Shown here: positions 25,962 through 39,106 of the stretch, piece by piece
Layout of the letters: each line of letters begins with the position of its first letter
Position numbering within the stretch: position 1 is the stretch's first letter
Source of the DNA: Macrotis lagotis
Taxonomy: Eukaryota > Chordata > Mammalia > Peramelemorphia > Peramelidae
Direction of reading: 5' to 3'
Length of the DNA stretch: 64,000 nucleotides
Assembly (NCBI RefSeq): GCF_037893015.1
Contig: NC_133661.1
Coordinates: 188,927,991-188,991,990 of the forward strand
Position numbers and translations under genes: made by a program
Notes under the pieces: generated by a model
What the model was told of the DNA's origin: nothing
What the model saw: the letters and a program-made list of their open reading frames with translations, nothing else
Database searches by the model: none

Positions 25962-26410
25962 TGCTTGTTATATTTTATAGCACAAAAGTATCCTATCAAA
26001 ATCATATTTCACAAGTTGTTAATCTATTTCCAAAACTGATGAGCATCCACTCCATTGCCCTCAGTAAAAATTTGCTATAAATCTTTTGTAAAAATAGGTC
26101 CTCTTGCTTTTTTAAAATTCACTTTGGGGTTTAGACCTAGTAGTGGCATCACTGTACCACAGGGTAGGCATAGTTTTATAACCCTGTGAGATTCATTCTA
26201 ATTTGTAATCCAAATGTTTGGGATCAGTTCATAAATCCACCACCAGAGCATTAGTGGCTACTTTTTTTTTCAAAATCTCTTCTAGCATTTGTCATTTTAC
26301 TTTTCTGTCATGTTAGTCGATCTGATAAGTGTAAGGTAGAATCACATAATTTTGTTATTTTTCATTTCTCTAATCAATATTACTTTAGGACTTTTTTCAT
26401 TGATACTAAA
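25962..26410 (-). mobile_element. Old antisense L1 3' fragment
   Basis: Minus-strand ORF2 C-terminal sequence of an old L1 (near 26020-26420, for example the antisense of the 'cccaattgatgggcat' type block and the conserved 'tctgataagtgtaaggtag' block). Very diverged. Confidence 0.55.
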
Positions 26411-27281
26411 ACCTGGAGTAAAATAATTTCAAAAACTGACAAATACTTTCCTTATTGTCATGGACAACCTTTAATACTTAAATAATAACCTATCTTCATG
26501 TCCAAATTAGATGAGAAAAATCAACACCAAGATGACCCAGTGTTGTACCCAGGTGAACTTTAAGTCTTTAAGTCAAATTTAGGAGCAACAGAACAAAATT
26601 TCCATAGAGAGAAATTTATCTAGGCTAAGAAAACTAAGGAAGTCTGCAAGAGATGTCTGTAAGATGAGGGTGGGCACAGACCAGGATTGTAGCAACAGCA
26701 CAAGTGGTGGGTCTTAGATAGAGTCAAAACAATGGGAATAGCAGGTTCCAGAGATTTTACCCAAAAGATGGTAAAAGGGTATGACAACTAGTCAAAAAGG
26801 GGATCCCTTGCTGGTTCTAGGTTTAGTTGGTACTCTTTACAGTGATATGAATAATAAGTTGTTAGGAATACTTATAATCAATTACAAAGGAATAGAGGCC
26901 TGGTCAAAATTCCAATTATAATTTAAATTTATTTTTATTAAAGATATTATTTGAGTTTTGCATTTTCCCTCAATCTTGCTTTCCTCCCGCCTCCCCCCCA
27001 CAGAGAGCACCTCTGTCAGTCTTTACTTTGTTCCATGTTGTAACTTGATCCAAATTGGGTGTGATGAGAGAGAAATCATATCCTTAAAGAGAAGAGAAGT
27101 CTCAGAGGTAACAGTGAGCTATCTGTGGTTTTTTCCCTAAATTAAAGGGAATAGTCCTTGTACTTTGTTCAAAATCCACGTCTCCTTATCTGGATACAGA
27201 TGGTACTCTCCTTTGCAGACAGCCCAAAATTGTTCCCAATTGTTGCCCTGATGGAATGAGCAAGTCCTTCAAGGTTGAACA

Positions 27282-30200
27282 TCACTCCCATGTTGCTGTT
27301 AGGGTGTACGGTGTTTTTCTGGTTCTGCTCATCTCACTCCGCATCAGTTCATGCAAATCCCTCCAGCTTTCCCTGAATTCCCATCCCTCCTGGTTTCTAA
27401 TAGAACAATAGTATTCCATGACATACATCATCTCTTCAGGGTATAGACCCAGTAGTGGTATTGCTGGGTCAAGGGGTATGCACATTTTGTTGCGCTTTGG
27501 GCATAGTTCCAAATAGCTCTCCAGAAGGTTTGGATGAGTTCACAGCTCCACCAAAAGTGTAATAGTTGTCCCAGATTTCCCACATGCCTTCCAACAATGA
27601 TCAATATCCTTCCTGGTCATACTGGCCAATCTGAGAAGTGTGAGGTGGTACCTCAGGGAAACTTTAATTTGCATTTCTCTAATAATTAATGATTTAGAGC
27701 ATTTTTTTCATATGGCTATAGATTACTTTGATATCCTCATCTGTAAGTTGCCTTTGCATATCCTTTGACCATTTGTCAATTGGGGAGTGGCTTTTTGTTT
27801 TAAAAATATGGCTCAGTTCTCTGTATATTTTAGAAATGAGTCCTTTGTCAGAATCATTAGTTGTAAAGATTGTTTCCCAATTTACTACATTTCCTTTGAT
27901 CTTGGTTACATTGGTTTTATCTGTGCAAAAACTTTTTTTTAATTTAATGTAATCGAAATCATCTAATTGGATTTTGGTGATGTTCTCCAACTCTTTCTTA
28001 GTCATACACTGTTCCCATTTCCATAGATCTGACAGGTAGACTAGTCCTTGATCTTCTAATTTGCTTATAGTATTGCTTTTTATGTCTATGTCCTGTAACA
28101 ATTTGAATCTTATCTTGGTAAAGGGTGTGAGGTGTTGGTCTAAACTAAGTTTCTTCCATAATAAATTCCAATTTCCCCAGCACTGTTTATCAAAGAGGGA
28201 GTTTTTATCCCAATGGCCAGACTCTTTTGGTTTATCAAACAACAGCTTACTATAATCATCTCCTGCATTTATACCTAGTCTATTCCACTGGTCCGCCACT
28301 CTATTTCTTAGCCAATACCAAACAGTTTTGCTGACTAATGCTTTATAATATAATTTTAGATCAGGTAGGGCTAAGCCACCTTCTTTTTCACTTTTTTTTC
28401 TTTAAGCTCCTGGCAATTCTTGACTTTTTATTTCTCCATATGAATTTACTTACAATTTTTTCTAACTCATTAAAGTAATTTTTTGGAATTTTGATTGGCA
28501 GGGCACTAAACAGATAGTTTAGTTTTGGTAGAATTGTGATTTTTATTATATTAGCTCTACCTATCCATGAGCAGTTGATATTTGCCTAGTTATTTAAATC
28601 TAATTCAATTTGTGTGAGTAGTGTTTTATAATTGTTTTCAAAAAGAGTGTGAGTCTGTCTTGGCAAATAGACTCCCAAGTAATTTATATTGTCTGAGGTT
28701 CCTTTGAATGGGATTTCTCTTTCTAGCTCTTCCTGCTGTATCTTGCTAGACATATATAGAAAAGTTGAGGATTTATGAGGGTTTATTTTATAACCTGCAA
28801 CTTTGCTATAATTGCTAATTGTTTCCAGTAGTTTTTTAGATGATTTCTTGGTATTCTCTAGGTAGACCATCATGTCATCTGCAAAGAGTGAGAGTTTTGT
28901 CTCTTCCTTCCCAATTCTAATTCCTTTAATTTTTTTCTTCTCTAATTGCTGCTGCTGCTAACATTTCTAATACAATATTAAATAGTAGTGGTGATAATGG
29001 ACATTCTTGTTTCACGCCTGATCTTATGGGGAATGGTTCTAGCCTCTCCCCATTGAATATAATGTTTGTTGATGGTTTCAGATAGATGCTGCTAATTATT
29101 TTAAGGAACAGTACATTTATTCCTACACTCTCTAGTATTTTAATAGGAATGGATGGTGTATTTTGTCAAAACCTTTTTCAGCATCTATTGACATGATCCT
29201 ATGATTCCTGATAGGTTTGTTGTTGATATAATTGAGTATACTAACAGTTTTCCTAATATTGAACCAACCCTGCATTCCTGGAATAAATCCTACTTGATCA
29301 TAATGTATTATCCTATTGATGACTTGTTGTAATCATTTTTCTAAGATTTTTTTTAGGATTTTTGCATCTATATTCATCAGGGAGATAGGTCTATAATTTT
29401 TTTTATTTGTTTTAACTCTTCCTGGTTTAGGTAACAGTACCATATTTGGTTTTGTAGAAAGAGTTAGGCAGAGTTCCATCTTTCCCTATTTTCCAAAGAG
29501 TTTATATAGGTTTGGAACCAATTGTTCCTTAAATGTTTGGTAGAATTCATTTGTGAATCTATCAGGCCCTGGAGATTTTATTTAGTGAGTTCAGTAATGG
29601 CTTGCTGAATTTCTTTTTCTGACATAGGGTTGTTTGGGTATTTAATCTCTTTTTCATTTAACCTGGGCAACTTATATTTTTGTAAATATTCATCCATTTC
29701 ACTTAGATTATCTAATTTATTGGCATAGAGTTGGACAAAACAGTTTCGAATTATTACTTTAATTTCCTCCTCATTGGTGGTGAGTTCACCTTTTTCATTT
29801 ATGATACTAGCAATTTGGTTTTCTTCTTTCATTTTTTTAATCAAATTACCAGCCGTTTATCAATTTTATTGGTTTTTTCATAATACCAACTTTTGGTTTT
29901 ATTTATTAATTCAATAGTTTTTTTGCTTTCAATTTTATTAATTTCTCCTTTAATTTTTAGAATATCTAATTTGGTACTTAATTGGGGATTTTTGATTTGT
30001 TCTTTCTCTAATTTTTTTAGTTGCATGTTTAGTTCATTGATTTCCTCTTTCTCCAATTTTTTCATATAAGCATTTAGAGCTATAATATATCCCCTGAGAG
30101 TTGCTTTGAATGAATCCCATAGGTTTTGGTATGTTGTTTCATTATCTAGGATAAAATGGTTAATTCTTTCTATAATTTGTTTTTTGGTACACTCATTTTT

Positions 30201-30939
30201 TAAAATGAGGTTATTCAGTTTCCTATTTGTTCTGGGTCTATATCTCCTTAGCCCTGTATTGCATATAACTTTTATTGCATTGTAATCTGAGAAAGATTTA
30301 TTCACAATTTCTGCCTTTCTGTAGTTGATCATTAGGTTTTTATGTCCTTGTACTTGGTCAATTTTTGTATAAGTTCCATGTACTGCAGAGAAAAAGGTAT
30401 ATTCCTTCCTATCCCCATTCAGTTTCCTCCATATGTCTACCATATCTAATTTTTCTAACAATCTATTTGCCTCCCTAATTTCTTTCTTGTTTGTTTTATG
30501 ATTCAATTTATCTAGATCTGATAGTGGGAGGTTGAGGTCTCCCACTAGTAGAGTTTTGCTGTCTTTGTCTTCCTGTAATTCTTTCAGCTTCTCCTCTAAG
30601 AATTTGGGTGCTGTCCCACTGGGTGCATATATATATTCAATATTGAAATGACTTAATTGGCTATGGTACCTTTTAGGAGGATAAAGGTTCCTTCCTTATC
30701 TCTTTTAACGCTATCTATTTTTGCTTCTGCTTTGTCTGACATAAGGATTGCTACCCCTGTTTTTTTTTTACTTCAGCTGAAGCAAAATATATTTTGCTCC
30801 AACCTTTTACCTTTACTTTATATGTATCTCTCTGCTTCAAATGAGTTTCTTGTAAGCAGCATATTGTAGGATTCTGGTTTTTAATCCACTCTACTATTTG
30901 CTTATGTTTTAAGGGAGAGTTCATCCCATTCACATTCAA
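27282..30939 (-). pseudogene. L1 ORF2 (endonuclease-reverse transcriptase), broken
   Basis: L1 ORF2 nicks DNA and copies RNA at the nick. Seen in order: endonuclease start MNVNGMNSP with QET (NPTICCLQETHLKQRD, 30939-30751); endonuclease end with GDLNLPL, while the usual SDH motif reads SDYNAIKV (30545-29841); linker; RT with SLFADDMMVYLEN (FADD codons at 28874-28885); and the C-terminal part NWETIFTTNDSDKGLISKIY (28299-27694). At about 27425 some 120 bases of the C-terminus are missing, since PEEM joins directly to MYVMEYYC. The frame is split into at least six pieces by stops and frameshifts. SDH to SDY would probably weaken the endonuclease even in an intact frame. Confidence 0.88.
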
Positions 30940-30949
30940 GGTTATGATT

Positions 30950-31205
30950 ACTAATTCTTTATTGCCCTCTGTGCTATCTTCCCTCTGTTTGTATTTCCCC
31001 CCTTTCCACCCCTTTTATCCATATTCCCGTCTTTTGTTTCTCAAAACCACCCTCTTCAGTGTTTTTGCCCTCCTATATCACACCCTCCCATTTCTTTCCC
31101 CTTTCCCTTTTTTCCCTTTTCCCTTCCCTTCCTTTTATTATTTCCCCTACTACCTTTCCCTTTCTCCATCCCCCCTCCCCTTTTCCCCTTTTAATACTTG
31201 AAAGG
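30950..31205 (+). repeat. Pyrimidine-rich tract
   Basis: Almost unbroken C/T sequence over about 250 bases (purine-rich on the L1 sense strand). It corresponds to the spacer between ORF1 and ORF2 of the antisense L1. Confidence 0.75.
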
Positions 31206-34200
31206 TTAGATGTTTTATAAGTTAACTGAGTATGTGTAGGTTGACTTTAAGCCAAATATGATGAGAAGTAGATTCAGGTGTTTCTCTTCTGCTCCCTTCT
31301 TCCCCACTATTACCATAGGTTTTTTGTACCTCTTAGTGTAATGAGATTTACCCCATTCCAAAATTCCAATTATAAAAGGAGCACTGATACAAATGATATT
31401 AGGGAAGCAATAACTTTGCTCCATAAAGACCAGAGTGCAAACCAGGAGATCAGTAAACACATCTCTCCTATCATAACACTACCTTGAAAGCATCAAAAAC
31501 TGACAGACACAGAAAACTAGCTCTAAAAACAGTATCATGAAAAAGCCTATAATTAGACAGAGTGTTTCCCCAACCCCTAGGTAAACAGAAGCCAACTTTA
31601 AAACAGAAATTCAAAGTCAAGAACTATAGTAGATATATGGGTAAACTTGATCATAAAAAAATTACTACACTGGTAGGGAAGACCAAGAGATAAACTCAGA
31701 AGAAGACAACAATGTGTAAACAGTTGCAAAAGTCTCAAAGAAAAATTTTAAATGAACCAAAACCAGCAAGAATTCCTGGAAGAATAGAGAGATAAAAGTG
31801 ATGAAGGTGGTGGGGCAAATTGGAAAAGAAATTAATTTCATGTGAGAAAATTATAAAAAGAAACCTAACTCATTGGTAAAAGATGAACAAAAGAAGACTT
31901 AAAGAAACTGTTATTAACTAATTGATAAGAGACACAAAAATCCATTGAATAAAAGAACTCTTTAAAAAGAAGAATCAGATAAAAAGAAAAGGATGTACAT
32001 AATTAACAAAAGAAAATCATTCCTTAAAAATTAGTACTGGGCAAGTGGAAAATGATGACTTCGTGAAATATCAAGAAACAAAAAAACCAAATCAAAAGAG
32101 AAAAATATGAAGAAAATGTGAAATATCTCATGGAAAAACAACAACCTTAGAAATAGTTTAAGGAGAATTAATTTGAAAATTGTTGAACTACTTGAAAACC
32201 ATAATTAAAAAAAGAGCCTAGACATCATCTTCCAATGGAAAATTGTCCTGATACCCTATAACCACAGAGTAAACTAGAATTGGAAAATACTCATTGCTCA
32301 CTCCTGAAAGAGACTGTAAAATGAAAATTGTTGTAGCCAAATTGCAGAGCTCACAGGTCAACGAGGAAATATTGACACCAGTTAGAAAGAAAAAAATCAA
32401 AATTTTGGAGACACAGAATCAAATGTAATTTTGTAGCTTTCCCTATAGGTATGGAAGTCTCAGATTATAATAGTCTAACAGGAAATGATCTAGGAATGCA
32501 ATCAAGCATTAACTAATCCTTTATATGCAAAGGAGATAGGATAGAAGCATTCCCAATAAGATCAGGGATGAAACAAGAATGCCCATTATCATTAATTCCC
32601 CTATTGTTGGGTTCAACAATAAGAGAAGAAAAAGAAATTGAAGTAATTAGAAGTGCTAAGGAAGAGATAAAACTCTCATTCTTTGCAGAGGACATGATGG
32701 TATACCTAGAGAATTCCAAAAAATCTAAAAATAACTACTAGAAATAATTAGCAAGTTTAACAAAGTCATAGGATATAAAATAAACTCTCATAGATCTTCA
32801 GTATTTCTATATATGACTAGCAAGATGCAGCAGAAAGAGCTAGAAAGAGAAAGACAATTCAAAGTAACTTCAGACAATATAAAATACTTGGAAGTCTATC
32901 TGCCAGGGTAGACTGAAACTTTTTGAAAACAATTACAAATATTACTCACACAAATAAAATCAGATTAAATAACTGGGCAAATATCAAATGCTCATGGATA
33001 GACCAGGAAAATACAATAAAAATGACAATACTACCTAAATTAAAATACTTATTAAGTGCCCTACCAATCAAAATTCCAAAAAATTACAACAATTAGTTAG
33101 AAAATATTGTAAGTTAATTAATACAGAGAAGTAAAATGTCAAGAATTTTCAGAGATCTAATAAAAAAGTGCAGAAGAAGGTGGCTTAGATTTACAAGAAC
33201 TCTATGATATTGTCTAAGACATAAAGTGGTGGATCAGTGGAATAGACTAGGTGCAATGGAAAGAAATGATTTTAGTAATCTGTTGTTTGACAAACTCTGG
33301 GTTCAGCTATTGGGATAAAAACTCTCACTTGGATAAAAACTGTGAGGAAAATTGGAAGTTGGTATAGGAGACACTTAGATTAGTCCAACACCTAGCACCC
33401 TATACCAAGATAAGATCAGAATGGATAGAGCATTTAAACATAAAAATCAATAATATAAGCACACTAGAAGATCATAGAGTAGTTTATCTGCCATATCTAT
33501 GGAAAGGGAATCAGTATATGACAAAGGAAGTGATTGGGAACATCATTAAAACACACTAGACAATTTTGATTACATTAAATTAAAATGCTTTTTCACAGAC
33601 AAAACCAATATAACCAAGACCAAAAGAAAGATAGTAAATTGGGAAACAATTCTGACAACTAGTATTTCTGATAAAGGACTCATTTTTAAAATATACAAAG
33701 AACTGAGACAAATTTAAAAAAAAATCCAAGTCATTCCCCAATTGAAAAATGGTGAAAGGATATGCAAAGGCAATTTACAGATGTGGAAATCAAAGCGATC
33801 CATAGTCACATGAAAAATTGCTCTAAATCACTACTTATTAGAGAAATGAAAATTAAAGCATCTTTGAGGCACCACTTCACACCTCTCAGACTGACCATTA
33901 TGGCCAGAAAGGACAATGATCAAATTTGAAAGGGATGTGGGAAATATTGTACACTAATGGATTGTTGGTGGAGCTGTGAACTCATCCAACCTTTCTGGAA
34001 AGCAATTTGGAATTATGCACAAAGGGCAACAAAAATGTGCATACTCTGTGATCTAGCAATGCTACTACTGGGTCTATACCCTGAGGAGATTATGAAAAAG
34101 GGTAAAAACATCACTTCTATAAATATATTCATAGCAGCTCTGTTTGCGGTGGCAAAGATTTGGTAATTAAGGGAATGTCCATCAGTTGGGGAATGGCTTA

Positions 34201-34699
34201 ATAAACTGTGGCATATGTATGTCATGGAACACCATTATTTTATTAGAAACCAGAGGGGAATGGGAATTTAGGGAAGCCTGGAAGTATTTGCATGAACTGA
34301 TGTTGAGCAAGATAAGCAGAACCATAAGAACATTGTGCACCCTAACAACAACATAGGAGTGATGATTAATTTTAATGGACGTGCTCATTCCATTAGTGTA
34401 ACAATCAGGTTCAATCTTGGGGTATTTGTGATGGAAATACCATCTGTGTCCAGAGAAATTATTGTGGAGTTTGAACAAAGCCAAGGTACCGTTACATTTA
34501 ATTTTTAAAAAATTATCTTACTATGTAATTTTGCTATCTCTTATATTTTATTTTTGTCCTTAAGGATATGACTTCTCTCTCATCTCATTCATCTTAGACC
34601 AATGTATACCAGGAAACAATGTAAAGACTAACAGACTGCCTTCTTTTCAGGGGAAGCAAGATTGGGGGGGGGGGAATTGTAAAATTTGAAATAAAAAAT

Positions 34700-35211
34700 A
34701 ATTACCCAACCTACAAAATTGAATGAAATTCTTCTGAGGAATAATAGATATTCAATGAAATAGAACTGTCAAGCATACCTGATATTTAAAGAAAAAAACA
34801 GAATTGTGTTGGAAAAAAATTATTTTCAGTTGCAATACTCAAGAAAAGCAAAAAATTAAACAGGAAAGATATAGCTTTAAATAGGTTTAATTTTTTTTTT
34901 ACATCTCTATATGGGAGATAACACATGTAAATCCTTAAAACTATCATTGTTATGGAAGTGAGAAGTTTACTTAGAGAGGGCACAAATATAAGCTGATTAT
35001 GTGGGTATATTATAAAAAAAATGTAGGGGATAAGAAAGTGTGATGCACTGAAAGAAGACCAAAGACAGACGTAAACTGGGAGAAATTTTCTCACAGAAAA
35101 GCGATATGGAAAGGTGAACATTTATTGTGGAGGGAAAAATTGGGGGAGGGATAATGCTTGTACATTATCATCAGCAGAATTGATTCAAAGAGGGAAGAAT
35201 GCAAATTTGTA

Positions 35212-35242
<31 letters not shown>

Positions 35243-35662
35243 GGGTATAGAAATCCATTCAACCTATTAGCGAAATAATAGGGGAAGGAGATAAGGTATT
35301 TTTGAAGAGAGGAAAAAGGTGGACAGATTAAGATAGAAACTGCATTGAAAAAATAGACATTTTAAAGAGAAATGATAAAAACCAGAGAAGGATGAACAGG
35401 GAAAGAACAAGAAAAGAGTTCGGAGGGAAATATACAGTAACAACCACTAGGAATGCAAATGGAATTAACTAACCCATAAAATAAAAGCAAATACCAAAAT
35501 AGATTAGTGATCAGTTTACTTGTTGAGTTCAAGAGACATACTTGAAGCAGTAGACATGTATAAAATTAAAGAATTGGAGCATAATGTTGTGCTCAAGCTG
35601 AAGTAAAAAAGGCAACATTAATAATCATGACCTCATAAAAAGCAAAAGCAGAAATAAAACTG
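34700..35662 (+). mobile_element. Sense L1 fragment: ORF1 end, spacer, start of ORF2
   Basis: Starts in the last part of ORF1 (ttcaatgaaatagaactgtc), runs through a purine-rich spacer with a CA microsatellite, and reaches the endonuclease start (ttgaagcagtagacatgtat at about 35542). It ends where an antisense L1 tail begins. Confidence 0.65.
35213..35239 (+). repeat. (CA)n microsatellite
   Basis: About 13 CA units in the L1 spacer. Confidence 0.95.
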
Positions 35663-36255
35663 TTTTTTTAAATTAAAAATAAATTAAAAAGGTTTTTTAA
35701 GTCTTATCTTATTTCCCCAGTGTGTATGTAGAGAAGGTTTTCTGCATTTATTTTTGCAAAATTTTCTCCTTCTCTTCTCCCTTCCCAAGATAGCAAGTAA
35801 TCTAATAGGCTATACATGCACAATCATGTTAAAAATATTTTTCTTATTAGTTATATTCTGGAAGAAGAATCAGGAAAAAAGGGAAAGAAAAAGCAAAAAA
35901 ACATATTAAAAATAGGATACCTTCTGCTGTATTCAGACTCCATAATTCTTTCTCTGGATGTGAATTTACTTCACAAATGTTTTAGAATTATATTTGATCA
36001 TGTATTTCAGAGAAGAGCTAAGTCTATCAGATGATTACACAGTATTATTGTTACTGAGTACCAAATTCTCAGTTCTTCTCATGTCACTCAGCATCAGTTT
36101 ATGTAAGCCTTTCCTGATTTTGGTGAAATCTAATTGCTCATGATTTCTTACACAAAAATAGCATTCCATTTTATTCATATATGACAACTTCTTTGCCCAT
36201 TCCCCAATGAATAGACATTCCTCAACTTCCAATTCTTTGTTTTCACAAAAAGAGT

Positions 36256-37555
36256 TGCTAGAATTTTTTTAATTTTTAAAAATATACTTATTTACTCTCA
36301 TTGATATGTACATGCACATTTCCAAGTTATAAAATTGCCCTCCACCCTCTTTTCCCACTCCCCTCCTCTCAGCAGGGAACAGTCAGGTTAGCATTTTACA
36401 TAAAGTGTTCATCAGATTTGGAAGGGTTGGTTTTTTTCTTTGTGTTTTGTTTTGTTTTTCTTCCTCTGGTTTCAGATAATAAATTACATAACCAGTCAAA
36501 TGCAGTTGCCCTAGTTCTCTGGATGGTCAAGAGCAGTTGTTTCCATCAAGAATGTTCATCTCATAATGTTGTTGTTCATATGTACATTGCTCTCTTATTT
36601 CTACTCTCTTCACCAGTGATCAGATCCTGTAAGTCATTCCATGCTTCTCTAGAGTCCAACCATTTATGGTTTCTTTTAGAACAACAATATTCCATAGTAT
36701 TCATGTACCATAACTTTTTTAGTCATTCACCAATTGATGAGCAAACCCTCAATTGCCAATTCTTTGACACTACAAAAAAAGACCTGCTATAAATATTTTG
36801 GAACATGTAGGGTCTTTTCCTGTTTTTATAATTTCTTCTGGATATAGACCTAGAATTGTAACTGATGGGTCAAAGGGTATGAACAGTTTTACTACTCTTT
36901 GGGCATAGTTCCATATTGCTCTCCAGAAAGGCTGGATCTGTTCTCAATTACAGCAATGCATTAATGTCCCAATCCTCCCACAACTCCACCAGCATTGATC
37001 ATCTTCCCTTTTTCTCCTCTTGGCTAATCTAATAGGTGTGATGACACTTTATTTTTGTTTTAATTTGCATTTCTTTAATCAATAATGATTTGGAACATTT
37101 TTCATATGATTACATAAAACTTTAATTTCTTTATGTGAAAACTGTCTGTTCATACCCTTTGACAATTTATCAATTGGGGAATGACTTGTGACCTTATAAA
37201 TTTGAGTGAATTCTCTATATATTTTAGAAATGAGCCCTTTATCAAAACTCCTGGTGGTGAAGATTGTGTACCAGCTTTCTGATTTCCTTCTAATTTTGGC
37301 AGCATTGATTTTATTAATCCAAAAACTTCTAATTGTCTAATATAGTCAAAATCATTCATTTTGCAGTTTAAAATGTGTTCTAATTCTTGTTTGGTTATAA
37401 ATGTATTCCATTTGTGTAGCTCTGTTAGATAGAGGATTTCTTGGTCTATTAATTTTTCTATGGTATCACTCTTTATATCTAAATCCTATACCCATTTTGA
37501 CCTTATTTTGGTATAGGAAGAGAGATGTGGATTTATGTCTAGTTTTCTCTTTACC
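36256..37555 (-). mobile_element. Antisense L1 3' fragment
   Basis: 3' UTR and ORF2 C-terminus of the same L1 type as 12327-13347 (MNDFDY start of a fragment at 37150-37359; caattgatgagcaaaccctc block at 36732). Its right edge is not sharply seen. Confidence 0.75.
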
Positions 37556-38959
37556 TGCTTCTCTATAATTAAATCTATTTTTTCATTTGCTTTCTCTGAG
37601 ATATTAATTGCAACCCATATATTTGTTTCCTCAGTAAAAGAATAATGTATTTTCCTCTAGCCCCTTATTTTTATTCTCTGTATATTTCTCTAGTTCAAGT
37701 ATGTTTCTTTTGAAGAACATATTGTTAGACCCTGGTTTCTAATCCACTCTCCTCTCTGCTTCGGCTTTATGGGCTAGTTCACCTCATCACATTCACAGTT
37801 ATGATTACAGCATATTTCCTTCTATTTCATATTTTACTATTAGTGTTTATATTTCTTTTTATCATTTTTCTCCTTAAAAGTCTGTTTTGCTTCTGACCAC
37901 TGTATCCCTTCATCTATTTTCTCTTCTACAGGCATTTCTTCCTCTTCATTCTTTTCCTATTTTATCTTGCTATTGAATAAGATAAATTTCCATGCACAAT
38001 GCATTATGTATAATATTCCCCTTTGAGAAAATTGTAATGAAATTAGGTTCAAGCATTGCCCACCACTATTCTTCATTTTTTTCCCAATACTCTAAAGTTC
38101 CTTCCTTGGATAATAAGTAATTTTCATAGTTCTTTCTTCTGCTCTGCCTTTCTCTAGTATATTCCTCTTTCTTCCATCTTGTTTTTAGTCATCTAATTCT
38201 TTTGCCCTCTGTGGCTATGAAATGCTCTAAGAATGAAAAAGGTTTTAGGGTTTATAGGTATATAATCAAGTTGTAGTAGAAATAGTTTCAATTTACTAAA
38301 TCATTTATGAATTTATGATTTCTCTTACTAAATTATTATGCTTATCTTGAATCTTATATTTGAAAATCAAATTTCTTATTCCTTTTCTTTTCATCAAGAA
38401 TGATTTAAGTTCTGTCCTTTAAACATTCATTTTTCCCACTTGAGAATTAAACTTAGTTTTGCTTGTTAGGCTATCATTAGTCATAATATAGCTCCTATAT
38501 CTTGCATGATTCTGACTGCATTTTCTTAACATTGAATTGTTTCTTTCTGGTTACTTGCAATATTTTCCCATTGACCTAGGAACTTTACAATTTATTTTTA
38601 ACATTCCTGAGAGTTATCATTTTGCAATCTCTTTCAGAAAATACACAGTGAATGCTTTCCATTTCTTGCATACTTTCTGGTTCTAGGACATCAAGGTACT
38701 ATTCCTTAATAATTTCATGAAAGATGACTTTCACACTTATTTTCATTGCATCTTGCAGAGAGTCTGATAATTCTGAAATTATCTCTATTCCATTCATTGT
38801 TTCAGATCAGTTGTTTTTCCAAAGAGATTTTTCACATTTTCTTCTATTAAAAAAGTTATTTTACCTGTATCATTTTTTTCCTTGATGGCTCATTAATGAG
38901 TTTCTATTTGCCCAATTCTAACTAAGGAGTTCTTTTTATTTAATTTGGTCAATTCTTTT

Positions 38960-39106
38960 TTTTAGGTTTTTGCAAGGCAATGGGGTAAAGTGGCTTGCAC
39001 AAGGCCACACAGCTAGAGAATTATTAAGTGTCTGAGACCAGACTTGAACCCAGGTACTCCTGACTCCAAGGCTGGTGCTTTATCCACTACACCACCTAGC
39101 TACCCC
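38960..39106 (-). repeat. Marsupial tRNA-derived SINE, minus
   Basis: Full antisense SINE with a perfect 14-base target-site duplication tggtcaattctttt at 38946-38959 and 39107-39120, inside the old L1 ORF1 region. Confidence 0.95.

Larger units (their letters stand above)
26921..31358 (-). mobile_element. Antisense L1, 4.4 kb, 5'-truncated upstream of ORF2
   Basis: A perfect 16-base target-site duplication, caaaattccaattata, at 26905-26920 and 31359-31374 defines it exactly. On the minus strand it has a purine-rich spacer (31358-30940), ORF2 (30939 to about 27282) and a 3' UTR to 26921. ORF1 is absent, so the insertion was 5'-truncated. It is the best-preserved L1 in the window. Confidence 0.92.
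26411..34690 (+). mobile_element. Old sense L1 split by antisense L1, internal part missing
   Basis: About 26411-26920 looks like L1 5' UTR (inference). It is cut by the L1 at 26921-31358 and resumes at 31375 with 5' UTR and ORF1 (31400-32490, ORF1-type coiled-coil and RNA-binding wording in decayed form). It jumps at about 32490 directly to the ORF2 reverse transcriptase region, losing the inter-ORF spacer and endonuclease. The RT catalytic block reads FFAEDMMVYLENS (near 32680), with FADD changed to FAED. The C-terminus (33160-34330) and 3' UTR follow to about 34690. Many stops are present. Confidence 0.7.

Noticed and set aside
34786-35121. 111-codon minus-strand frame rich in F and L
   Set aside because: Antisense of a purine-rich L1 spacer; composition alone explains it.
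36301-36792. 163-codon plus-strand frame
   Set aside because: Antisense of an L1 3' UTR and ORF2 end; similar chance frames occur at other L1 tails here.
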